Source: Gammaproteobacteria bacterium
Lineage (GTDB): Bacteria > Pseudomonadota > Gammaproteobacteria > SZUA-152
Assembly (NCBI GenBank): GCA_021648485.1
Contig: JAKISS010000005.1
Coordinates: 1-64,000 of the forward strand
Length of the DNA stretch: 64,000 nt
Direction of reading: 5' to 3'
The first letter of the stretch is position 1; the number at the start of each line of letters is the position of its first letter. The position numbers and the translations under genes were made by a program. Shown here piece after piece: positions 27,500 through 37,910 of this stretch. Below the pieces are notes generated by a model. It searched no databases. It was not told the DNA's origin and worked only from the letters and a program-made list of their open reading frames with translations.

Positions 27500-28912
27500 T
27501 TAAGCCACGTCTAACTTGTCAACGGTATCGAATTCAAACTTGATTTCTTTCCAGGTTTCCATTGCGATAGCCAACTCAGGGCTATGACTCGCAGCACCCT
27601 CCATGATGTCGCGTGCTTCACGTTCCAGTTCACGCCCCTCATTACGTGCTTTCACACAAGCTTCCAGCGCAACGCGGTTAGCGGCTGCACCTGCTGCATT
27701 ACCCCATGGGTGACCCTGTGTACCGCCACCAAACTGGAGGATGGAATCATCACCGAAGATGCTCACCAGCGCAGGCATGTGCCACACGTGGATGCCACCC
27801 GATGCAACCGCAAATACGCCAGGCATTGAACCCCAGTCCTGATCAAAGAAAATACCGCGAGAGCGATCTTCAGGAATGAACGATTCACGTAGCAAATCGA
27901 CAAAACCCAAAGTAGAAGCACGATCACCTTCCAGCTTGCCCACAACCGTACCGGTATGCAGGTGATCGCCACCCGACAGACGCAGGCACTTGGCTAATAC
28001 GCGGAAGTGGATACCATGTTTGGGGTTACGATCAATGACTGCATGCATCGCGCGGTGAATATGCAACAACATGCCGTTCTTGCGACACCATTTGGCCAAG
28101 CCGGTATTCGCTGTAAAACCACCCGTCAAAAAGTCATGCATGATAATGGGCTGACCCAGCTCTTTTGCAAACTCAGCACGCTCATACATGTCTTCAGGTG
28201 TATTGGCCGTCACGTTTAAATAATGACCTTTCACTTCGCCCGTTTCCATCTGTGCTTTCCGGACAGCTTCCGCCACAAATTCAAAACGGTTCTGCCAGCG
28301 CATGAAGGGTTGTGAGTTTACGTTTTCATCATCTTTGGTTAAATCCAGACCGCCACGCAAACATTCATAGACGGCACGGCCGTAGTTTTTCGCTGACAGG
28401 CCCAATTTAGGCTTGATTGTCGCACCCAGCATCGGGCGACCGTATTTGTTCAACTTGTCACGTTCAACCTGAATGCCACTGGGTGGTCCCATGCAGGTTT
28501 TCACGAAAGCAATAGGGAAACGGATATCTTCAAGACGCAGGTATCTCAGCGCTTTAAAGCCGAATACATTACCCACCAATGAAGTCAGTACATTGACAAT
28601 TGAACCTTCCTCGAAAAGGTCGAGTGGGTAAGCGATGAAAGTGTAGAAGCTCTCTTTATCCCCTGGCACATCTTCGATACGGTACGCACGACCTTTGTAG
28701 AATTCCATATCGGTCAACAATTCAGACCATACTGTACTCCACGTTCCCGTTGAAGATTCTGCAGCAACAGCGGCAGCGGCTTCTTCACGAGGTACACCTT
28801 CCTGTTGCGTTACCTTGAAACACGCCAACAAGTCCGTATCCAACGGTACGTAGTCCGGTGCCCAATACAGGTCACGATACTCTTTTACACCAGCATCAAA
28901 TTTTTTAGCCAT
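27500..28912 (-). CDS. cbbL: RuBisCO large subunit, form IA (carboxysomal)
   Basis: 470 residues from [12 protein letters not shown], chosen because CAGGAG precedes this ATG; the longer frame has no support. The active-site motif GLDLTKDDE (carbamylated lysine), the [14 protein letters not shown] segment and the [10 protein letters not shown] phosphate-binding loop are intact. It fixes CO2 to ribulose bisphosphate. Being the first gene of the carboxysome operon it marks the packaged form IA enzyme; no cbbQ, cbbO or second RuBisCO is in the window. Confidence 0.98.
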   Translation of the reverse strand: MAKKFDAGVKEYRDLYWAPDYVPLDTDLLACFKVTQQEGVPREEAAAAVAAESSTGTWSTVWSELLTDMEFYKGRAYRIEDVPGDKESFYTFIAYPLDLFEEGSIVNVLTSLVGNVFGFKALRYLRLEDIRFPIAFVKTCMGPPSGIQVERDKLNKYGRPMLGATIKPKLGLSAKNYGRAVYECLRGGLDLTKDDENVNSQPFMRWQNRFEFVAEAVRKAQMETGEVKGHYLNVTANTPEDMYERAEFAKELGQPIIMHDFLTGGFTANTGLAKWCRKNGMLLHIHRAMHAVIDRNPKHGIHFRVLAKCLRLSGGDHLHTGTVVGKLEGDRASTLGFVDLLRESFIPEDRSRGIFFDQDWGSMPGVFAVASGGIHVWHMPALVSIFGDDSILQFGGGTQGHPWGNAAGAAANRVALEACVKARNEGRELEREARDIMEGAASHSPELAIAMETWKEIKFEFDTVDKLDVA

Positions 28913-29440
28913 AGTCAGTTCACTCCTGCTGTGCTTGTTTAAATTCCTCGAAGGCAAGACTAACGACGTATAAACATTAAGACCAATTGATAGTTTGAAT
29001 CTTATTCATTTACGAACATCAATGGTTCCAGCCGTCACCAAACGCACTATATCGACTTCAATCAGCATATGCATCATTTATTACATGCCTGGTAAGGCTT
29101 GCAGCCAACGATCGCAATAACAAAGGAAAATACGCCCAATACCTGTCACCGGTTTAAACTGATTTTTTTAGGTTGAACGGTCCAGGGTTCAGCAAAACCG
29201 AAGGTTCCTTACTTTCAATGCAGGTTTTTTTGCTGGAGCCAGCACTCTTTCACTGTGATATTGCCAGGCTCGGTTGGCCTGTCAGCTTTCAAGGCAAGGC
29301 GCGCTTCGCAGCGAATGGCCGCGCCCTTTGCAAGAAGCCGGAGCGTGGCTCTGGAGGCTAACAGACCAAGGACGGATCAAATCATCTGATGACTTTGATA
29401 CTCAGCGTGCTTGTTTTGATTCGGATCGTGTGATGAAAAA
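28913..29440. other. Intergenic region upstream of cbbL, including a GC-rich palindromic segment
   Basis: 528 bases. The half nearest cbbL is AT-rich and should hold the cbb promoter and CbbR site. The other half (about 29255-29375) is GC-richer, with TTGGCCTGTCAGC (29273-29285) and GCTAACAGACCAA (29358-29370) as imperfect inverted ends around GGCAAGGCGCGC...; this resembles a short intergenic repeat. No gene was accepted there. Confidence 0.45.
28976..29006. promoter_or_regulatory. Possible CbbR operator upstream of cbbL
   Basis: ATTAAGA and TCTTATT, inverted and 17 bases apart, lie about 64-94 bases upstream of the cbbL start on the minus strand. LysR-type sites are AT-rich, interrupted dyads of T-N11-A type, and this one is where the activator should bind. 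No promoter consensus was confirmed. Confidence 0.3.
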
Positions 29441-30034
29441 TTAGCCGCTTTTGAGACTGAAGACATCGCTCACTACTGGCTGGATACGCTGCACCAGTTC
29501 TGGCGCTTCGATATCCATCACCTGCTCCAATACCCACCTGTCATCACTGAGCGACATAATGTCCGCCACATTTTTTGCCAAATAACGTAAGAAATCATAA
29601 GCCGGGCCATCTCCATCAAAACCGCATTCGGCATAATTGGCCAACCGCCCGTTAAGTTTGTCGATAAACTCCGCTTTGTAATCACCGGCCCCCAACAGGT
29701 CAATTTGATTGCTTTCAATTGTTACCGCAATTTCTTTTGCGATACCGTTAATCAAAGACTCACGTTCTTCTTCGCTCAGTTTGCCATAAATCATTCTGTC
29801 GGTGATGTGCAGCATAAAAATACAAAACTCAGCAACCACATCAATAGCTTGGGAGTCTTCACGAAAACGGAAATTTTTCTTTTCCATACGCATGAAGGCC
29901 TCCTTTGCCAACTTCCAGATATTAATGGCTGCCACGCTGCACAGATTTTCCAGCGTCTTAGCACGTTGCGAACCTTCACGGTTTCGCTCTGAGCGTGTCG
30001 AACGGTGCCAGCGGGTTTTAAGACGGACAGCCAT
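29441..30034 (-). CDS. Conserved cytoplasmic protein, function unknown
   Basis: 197 residues, soluble and mostly helical, with AGGGAG ahead of the start. The N-terminus is very basic (RLKTRWHRSTRSERNRE) and could be flexible. The rest (FRFREDSQAIDVVAEFCIFMLHITDRM ... LAKNVADIMSLSDDRWVLEQVMDIEAPE) resembles a hypothetical family I have seen in autotrophic gammaproteobacteria, with no known role. It reads away from hemF and toward cbbL on the same strand, across a large gap, so it is not obviously part of that operon. Confidence 0.7.
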   Translation of the reverse strand: MAVRLKTRWHRSTRSERNREGSQRAKTLENLCSVAAINIWKLAKEAFMRMEKKNFRFREDSQAIDVVAEFCIFMLHITDRMIYGKLSEEERESLINGIAKEIAVTIESNQIDLLGAGDYKAEFIDKLNGRLANYAECGFDGDGPAYDFLRYLAKNVADIMSLSDDRWVLEQVMDIEAPELVQRIQPVVSDVFSLKSG

Positions 30035-30306
30035 ATTTTTCTCCCTTCAAACGTAACACACAGTGTAATTCCGGGGATCCATTTCAGGTATACCTAATAT
30101 GGGCTTAGCAGCGCATTTAATCTGCATATACAGTGTCTTTATTGCCGCAAAACACCTTATTATTTAGTGGTTTCCAGCATCCCACAAACTCGTTAGACTA
30201 CCTTTGAAGTGATCCATACTTGATCCGAAAACATTCACTGAATCTGCACAAAAAACGGCCATATTTCTGAAGCCCCGGCCATGCTGACCATCTTGGAGCA
30301 CACTTT

Positions 30307-30735
30307 ATGGATGACATAGACTTTGATTTACAAAGCGGTATAGCGGCATTCGAAGCCAAAGATTTTACCAGCGCCCTCCGCCTGCTTTCACCACTGGCCG
30401 ATGGCGGCATCGCCGAAGCACAATACCGCATGGGCATGATGTTTCAAAATGGTCTGGGGCGCGTAAAAAACGGTGAACAAGGCGTTCAATGGATGCGCGC
30501 TGCCGCAACCCAGGGGCACGCCTACGCACAGCATGGGTTAGGGGTAATGTACCTATACGGCGAGGGAGTGGAAAAAAACGAAGCCTCCGCGCTGGAATGG
30601 TTCCACCGTGCTGCCGAACAAGGCCTGCCCGGCGCACAGATGACCCTTGGCATGATGTACGAAAACGGTCAGGGCGTGGAAAAAAATGAGGTTGAAGCAC
30701 GCCGCTGGTATAACTTAGCCGATGAAAACAGTTAA
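30307..30735 (+). CDS. Sel1-repeat protein, cytoplasmic
   Basis: 142 residues with three Sel1 repeats (AEAQYRMGMMFQNGLGRVKN, AYAQHGLGVMYLYGEGVEKN, PGAQMTLGMMYENGQGVEKN) and no signal peptide, unlike the exported Sel1 protein at 11041. It starts MDDIDFDLQSGIAAFEAKDF, itself a TPR-like helix pair. Probably a protein-interaction module; the partner is unknown. Confidence 0.82.
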   Translation: MDDIDFDLQSGIAAFEAKDFTSALRLLSPLADGGIAEAQYRMGMMFQNGLGRVKNGEQGVQWMRAAATQGHAYAQHGLGVMYLYGEGVEKNEASALEWFHRAAEQGLPGAQMTLGMMYENGQGVEKNEVEARRWYNLADENS

Positions 30736-30748
30736 TCAGCAAATTACA

Positions 30749-30949
30749 CTACTTACTTTCCCACGTAGAAAAATTACTATCATTCTTGGCCTCACCATCC
30801 ACGTAGCCCGCTTCATAGGCATCGTTCACGCGCTGCTCTTCCACCTTTGGGTTTTGCAAAAAACCACTGGCCCAACCGACAATATATTCACGGGAAACGT
30901 TGGCTTTTTCCATTTTTTCAATGGCAGCATAATAATCTTCATTTATCAT
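30749..30949 (-). CDS. Small acidic protein, function unknown
   Basis: 66 residues from MINEDYYAAIEKMEKANV; GGGGA lies just upstream of this ATG. Conserved-looking features are REYIVGWASGFLQNPKVEEQR and NDAYEAGYVDG. No membrane segment or metal motif. It converges on the Sel1 gene. I do not recognise it. Confidence 0.6.
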   Translation of the reverse strand: MINEDYYAAIEKMEKANVSREYIVGWASGFLQNPKVEEQRVNDAYEAGYVDGEAKNDSNFSTWESK

Positions 30950-32882
<1,933 letters not shown>

Positions 32883-32902
32883 ATTCATGCGACAATCGCC
32901 AT

Positions 32903-33701
<799 letters not shown>

Positions 33702-33878
33702 TACAACCGGCTTTTTTACCGCATGCCGCGCTTTTGGTTCCTGACAATAAACTCACCACAAATAACCGATCTTTCCGCCGTTATTGAAACTTGCGCAGTC
33801 CCAACCAATTGGGTAGACTCGTGGCTGATCTTTATATCAAGCCTCCTGTGGGGGGTGGGCTTCTGAGGAGAATTTTTG

Positions 33879-33983
33879 ATGGATATCATCGTACCAATCG
33901 CTGTGTTTTTGTTCATTCTCGTCTCCACCACCATGCTGGGTGGTATGGGGTGTGATGCGGCGGCTAAAGCCCGCAAAAAATAA
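33879..33983 (+). CDS. 34-residue single-helix membrane peptide
   Basis: GAGGAG nine bases upstream supports the start. The sequence MDIIVPIAVFLFILVSTTML is one membrane helix followed by GGMGCDAAAKARKK, with a basic end that should stay in the cytoplasm. A terminator follows. Such a peptide could be a subunit of a membrane complex encoded nearby; function unknown. Confidence 0.6.
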   Translation: MDIIVPIAVFLFILVSTTMLGGMGCDAAAKARKK

Positions 33984-34013
33984 AGAAAATACGGGGTCTT
34001 ATGCCCCGAATGC

Positions 34014-34042
34014 AAAAAAGCCCGGACTTCCCGGGCTTTTTT
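34014..34042 (+). terminator. Rho-independent terminator
   Basis: AAAAAAGCCCGG, loop ACTT, CCGGGCTTTTTT: an 8-bp or longer GC stem flanked by A and T runs, so it can act on both strands. It separates the small peptide gene from the mini-CcoN gene. Confidence 0.88.
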
Positions 34043-34166
34043 GTGTGGTTTCTGTGTGCTCACATGCACATCAAAAATACTGGCGCTCAGCATCAACAAA
34101 AAGTCATTACCTTAACTTAAGCACGCTACGTGTATCCTGCTTTTCCACATAACACAGTTGTATTCT

Positions 34167-34727
34167 ATGCAAACGTCACATCAACCCGAAAAACTGCCTA
34201 TCCCTACAGAGAATGACATCTATCTTGTTAAATACCTGATGGTATCCGCACTCTGCCTGTTCATCGGTACGGTACATGGCGTACTACAGGTTATCCGCCC
34301 GATACGTGCATGGCTGGACAGCATCGGCAGTCCTTACGGCGGCCCCGGCCACCTCATCGATCCTCTGGCTCATGCTCACATCAACGTCATCGGTGGTGTC
34401 GTGATTTTTCTCATGGGAGCCTCGTATTATCTGTTACCCAGAATGGGGGGAGTTCGCCTCTATTCACAACGGCTGGTAAAACACACGCTCTGGTGGACTG
34501 GCCTCGGCATCGCCGGTTTTTACACCACTCTGATGACCTTTGGCATTCTCGAAGGCATGGCCCTTCTGGAAGACCCGGATTCAGTGGACGATATCCACCA
34601 GTTTTACGGTCCAACCATTGCCACCGTCTCCACTATTATGGGCATTGGGTTCTGGGTCTACTTCACCAATGTGTTTTTGACCTTCCGCAAAATACGCAAC
34701 AAGTTGAGTTCTGCAAAACTGTCATGA
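34167..34727 (+). CDS. Truncated CcoN-like heme-binding membrane protein (mini-CcoN 1)
   Basis: 186 residues, start chosen at the ATG 34167 because the longer frame opens with TTG. About five membrane helices. LAHAHINVIGGVVIFLMGASYYLLPR...LYSQRLVKHTLWW aligns with the C-terminal helices of CcoN in this window (AHAHLALLGF..., then LYSLGLANFHFW): the two histidines that bind the two hemes are present, while nothing corresponds to the CuB histidines. So it may hold heme b but not an oxygen-reducing site. It overlaps the next gene by four bases. A sister gene lies at 49677. Confidence 0.75.
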   Translation: MQTSHQPEKLPIPTENDIYLVKYLMVSALCLFIGTVHGVLQVIRPIRAWLDSIGSPYGGPGHLIDPLAHAHINVIGGVVIFLMGASYYLLPRMGGVRLYSQRLVKHTLWWTGLGIAGFYTTLMTFGILEGMALLEDPDSVDDIHQFYGPTIATVSTIMGIGFWVYFTNVFLTFRKIRNKLSSAKLS

Positions 34728-35233
34728 TGCTTGAATGCGGCTGTCCCGGCGAATACCCCGACTGGCACAAACAGGATGTTGACCTGGCCCACCACACTGC
34801 ACACGCACTCCCCATTGCCAGCTTTTTTCATATGCCATTGTCATATGAAGCATATAAACAGCGTCAGCAAAATGAGATTGAGCAACTGGAATTACGCGAG
34901 CGCTGGCCCGGCTTTGCATTAACACGCACTGGCTGGTTGCGCGGAAAAATGATTCGGCTGCTGGAGAAAGGCGAATCACCTTCACGCTATTTTTTGCATC
35001 TACCCGCTAATTTTCAATTGCAGGGCTTCATGCACGAAGGAGGCATTGGCACCCTGCGTACAAGTGTGCGCGAACAACAAATGCGGTTATTGGATAACGG
35101 TCGGATGCCTAAAGAAATGTACCTGGTCTATCTCACCTGCCCAACCTGTTGTGACGCCCGAGGCGGAGAGCGCATTTTATTACTGCGGCGCTGGCGCAGC
35201 AGTCGCCGTTTGGCAGAAAAAACCCGTCAATAA
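34724..35233 (+). CDS. Cysteine/histidine-rich cytoplasmic protein, function unknown
   Basis: 169 residues. The start ATG overlaps the mini-CcoN stop (ATGA), so the two are translated together. The N-terminus has CGCPGEYPDWHKQDVDLAHHTAH, rich in Cys and His, and near the C-terminus TCPTCCDARGG, a possible metal or heme site. No signal peptide or membrane helix. I do not recognise the family; coupling with mini-CcoN suggests a role in that protein's assembly or cofactor insertion (inference). Confidence 0.65.
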   Translation: MMLECGCPGEYPDWHKQDVDLAHHTAHALPIASFFHMPLSYEAYKQRQQNEIEQLELRERWPGFALTRTGWLRGKMIRLLEKGESPSRYFLHLPANFQLQGFMHEGGIGTLRTSVREQQMRLLDNGRMPKEMYLVYLTCPTCCDARGGERILLLRRWRSSRRLAEKTRQ

Positions 35234-35253
35234 ATTTTTAAGGGTCGCCAGCG

Positions 35254-35688
35254 TTATTGCACCCCCCGTTTTTGATTCAATGGAAAAAGCAGCACCGTTT
35301 CATCATCTTTATCATCACTTTTCGCCCGGCGCACATGAACCGATAGCGATTGTGTTGCGGGATCATCAACACGCATCGCGCGACGATACACGCCGGTATA
35401 ACCATCCTGAATTGCCTGCCGCCATTCTCCACTGTCACCCATGCGCAACATCACCACCAAACCCACGCCGGGCTTGTGCTCACGGTTGGCAAGAACGATG
35501 AATTCATTCATGCCCACTCGCATAGGAGTGGGCCGTGTTTCCACTCGAAAACTCAGCTCCTGCCACTGTTGCGGACCAAGAGTGACCGATTGTTCATTCG
35601 AACAGGCAGACAACAACCCCACAAACACGGCAATAAAAAACAGCGTCTTAAAACAGAAAGCGAAATAAACAGGTAACTTTCGCTTCAT
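35254..35688 (-). CDS. Lipoprotein, possibly FixH/YtkA-like
   Basis: 144 residues: basic start MKRKLPVYFAFCFKT, hydrophobic core, lipobox LLSAC. The mature part is predicted mostly beta (QQWQELSFRVETRPTPMRVGMNEFIVLANRE, VVMLRMGDSGEWRQAIQ), with MRVGMN-type strands that resemble the Ig-like YtkA/FixH fold of oxidase copper-supply proteins. Start overlaps the cytochrome stop by four bases, so it is the last gene of the ccoG-side operon. Assignment is tentative. Confidence 0.6.
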   Translation of the reverse strand: MKRKLPVYFAFCFKTLFFIAVFVGLLSACSNEQSVTLGPQQWQELSFRVETRPTPMRVGMNEFIVLANREHKPGVGLVVMLRMGDSGEWRQAIQDGYTGVYRRAMRVDDPATQSLSVHVRRAKSDDKDDETVLLFPLNQKRGVQ

Positions 35689-36047
35689 TTTGAACCCGCC
35701 GGTGCGGCATAACGCTGGAGATAATCCAGCACAGCATTCAATTCACTTTTATTCAATGGCGTTGCTCCCTTTGTTATCATGCGCATTTGCATTCGATGTA
35801 AAATGGCGGGCCATGCCTGGGCAGTGTGTGCATGAGGCTGCGGCGCATTATGGCATTTAGCACACTTCGCTTGATAAAGCTGTGCGGATGCTGAATCCGC
35901 ATCAGGATACACCAGCGGCTCGTAAGAAATATCGCACGCTGACAACAACAGCGCTACTAAACCAAAACAACTATTTGTCTGTAGTTTTGTTGTTTGTGGC
36001 TTTAGACTTAAGGTATGCGGTCTTGTTTTCATTATTGTTTTCATCAT
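35685..36047 (-). CDS. Lipid-anchored monoheme cytochrome c
   Basis: About 120 residues with a lipobox (LLLSAC) and a single heme site, CAKCH. The distal methionine is probably in MRMITKGATPLNKSEL. It would be a periplasmic electron carrier anchored to the membrane. The ATG chosen (36047) overlaps the upstream gene by 77 bases; an ATG at 36032 is also possible, and no later start keeps the signal. Confidence 0.75.
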   Translation of the reverse strand: MMKTIMKTRPHTLSLKPQTTKLQTNSCFGLVALLLSACDISYEPLVYPDADSASAQLYQAKCAKCHNAPQPHAHTAQAWPAILHRMQMRMITKGATPLNKSELNAVLDYLQRYAAPAGSK

Positions 36048-36486
36048 TATCTGAGGATGATTCTGCCTCTTTTTCTTTATCCGAATCGAGACGCCCTGCT
36101 ACTTTGGAGCCGTAAAAATTCACCATAAAATAGACGAACGTACCAAACACAGCGGTATACAACAACGCCGCACCAAACCCCCAGTTTATCCATTCACGTT
36201 CATAACCGGGACGATCCCCCCAAAAAGGAAAGCTCAACCCGACAGCCACTAGCATCACAGCGACAATAATACCGATAAACCAGCGCGGTACTGGCTGCTG
36301 TGACTCGGGGATTTTTTCTACCAACTCCCAGTCTTCCAGTCCACGTTTGGAGCGGCGCTCCTCATCAGAAGCATAACCAAAATTATCCGCAGGCAATTCG
36401 CCCCACTTGGTATCTTCAAGCTCACTGGGGGAGACGGATTCTTTTTCTACAGGCTCAGCGTTGGGTGTATTTTCAATTTTATTCAT
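35971..36486 (-). CDS. Two-helix membrane protein of the oxidase cluster
   Basis: 171 residues from the ATG at 36486; a GTG four codons earlier is the alternative. A long acidic N-terminus (EKESVSPSELEDTKWGELPADNFG), two membrane helices (about 85-105 and 118-142; PVPRWFIGIIVAVMLVAVGLSFPFWG), and a disordered, charged tail. The segment PRWFIG...FPFWGDRPGYEREWINWG recalls the 212-residue protein at 44625 (PPPIIGILVLTIITAFLITFPLWGQRP), so the two are probably related. Function unknown. Confidence 0.65.
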   Translation of the reverse strand: MNKIENTPNAEPVEKESVSPSELEDTKWGELPADNFGYASDEERRSKRGLEDWELVEKIPESQQPVPRWFIGIIVAVMLVAVGLSFPFWGDRPGYEREWINWGFGAALLYTAVFGTFVYFMVNFYGSKVAGRLDSDKEKEAESSSDNDENNNENKTAYLKSKATNNKTTDK

Positions 36487-36501
36487 TGGCAAATCCACAG
36501 T

Positions 36502-37848
36502 TTAAGATGCTCTATGACGCCAGGAGGTCCTTTCGTCTACATCGGGTACGGCATTTTTCGCAACAAAATGCTGCACTCGAAAAACTTTGTGCCAACCATC
36601 TACCGTATCCACATGCACTAAAAATGTGTGTAATCCTGGAGGAACCGTGGCGTCGATATGCAGATTCACATCAATTCGCCCGGCGGTGTCAAAACGTAAC
36701 ACTTTCTCCGGCATCGAATAGCTGTTTTCCGGCAACCCTTCGATACGTAACGTTGCCTCTGTCGCACGATACAGCTTATTGGAAACCGCAATACGATAGT
36801 CACGAATCACCGAACCAAATTGTTTATCGGCACGATAAACAGCTAGGTGATACCCGTCATACGTCAGCACTCCCCAAATAAACATACTCAAACCTAATAC
36901 TGAAAATGGCAGAGTCCAACGCATTCGCAAAGAGATTGAAGCCAAGTTACGTAAAGCGGAGGATTTTCCCGATACGCCTCTCTCGAAAGACAACAAACCT
37001 GTTTCACCTTTTTTGGCTTGCAGCTGATTACAGGCATCAATACATTCACCACAGTTAATGCAGCTGTCGTACATGTCCGTGTTACATGGATCAAGTCCGA
37101 TAAAACAGGAAGTACTGCAATAATTACATTTTTCACACTCGGAAGAACGTGTGTCATCATACGCAATCTTCAGCGTCTGCCTGGTTTTAAAGCCATGTTG
37201 CCACACACGGTATACACACATAAAACGACACCAGAAATGACGAATAACACTCACATCAACCAAAATAAGTATCACAAAAATGGCATAAATATAATGCAAT
37301 GAACTTGCTAGACGCTCATCATCCTGAAAGGTGATAAAAGACCAGATGACACCCGGCGGGTAAAAATAAAGCAATGGAATCAACGCCAGCAACATGGACA
37401 TCGCCAGCAGAATAAGCCCTAACACAACCCAGTTTAGCAGGCGGTTTTTACTCTCCGCCACTTTCATTTTTTCGCCCGAAACACTCATATCGGCACGTTT
37501 GCCAAGTAATCGATAAGTCCATTCGTTAGCTATTTCTGACAACGTGTTTTGTGGACAAACCCAACCACAAAAAGCCGTGCCCATTGTGGAATACAGCATT
37601 ACCATACCGCTGGCAAGCAGCATCCATAAGCCGAAAACCAGAAAAAAATCTGCCCACCAAATCTGATAACCCAAGACCACGAAGGCACCGGCCACCAGAT
37701 CAATACGCAACAGCCCACTTACGGGAATAATAATGGCAAGAGCAATGAACAGAAGCTGCGTGAACCGACGCCGCTTGTGAAAACTGAAGCCGCTATTGGC
37801 AGCTTCCACTCTGATGGGGATTTTACTTAAAGCATCGTTACTACTCAT
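36502..37848 (-). CDS. ccoG: CcoG/FixG-type cytochrome oxidase accessory protein
   Basis: 448 residues. Five to six membrane helices, an FCGWVCPQNTLSE segment, then two [4Fe-4S] motifs (CEKCNYCSTSC and CINCGECIDAC), and a C-terminal Ig-like domain (about 330-440). CcoG reduces copper for cbb3 oxidase assembly. It supports the view that the oxidase encoded downstream on this strand is a heme-copper enzyme. Confidence 0.92.
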   Translation of the reverse strand: MSSNDALSKIPIRVEAANSGFSFHKRRRFTQLLFIALAIIIPVSGLLRIDLVAGAFVVLGYQIWWADFFLVFGLWMLLASGMVMLYSTMGTAFCGWVCPQNTLSEIANEWTYRLLGKRADMSVSGEKMKVAESKNRLLNWVVLGLILLAMSMLLALIPLLYFYPPGVIWSFITFQDDERLASSLHYIYAIFVILILVDVSVIRHFWCRFMCVYRVWQHGFKTRQTLKIAYDDTRSSECEKCNYCSTSCFIGLDPCNTDMYDSCINCGECIDACNQLQAKKGETGLLSFERGVSGKSSALRNLASISLRMRWTLPFSVLGLSMFIWGVLTYDGYHLAVYRADKQFGSVIRDYRIAVSNKLYRATEATLRIEGLPENSYSMPEKVLRFDTAGRIDVNLHIDATVPPGLHTFLVHVDTVDGWHKVFRVQHFVAKNAVPDVDERTSWRHRAS

Positions 37849-37910
37849 AACCGCATATTACCATTGTGTGCCTGTTTATTCATCGAATATCTCGATCAAC
37901 ACCAACGATA

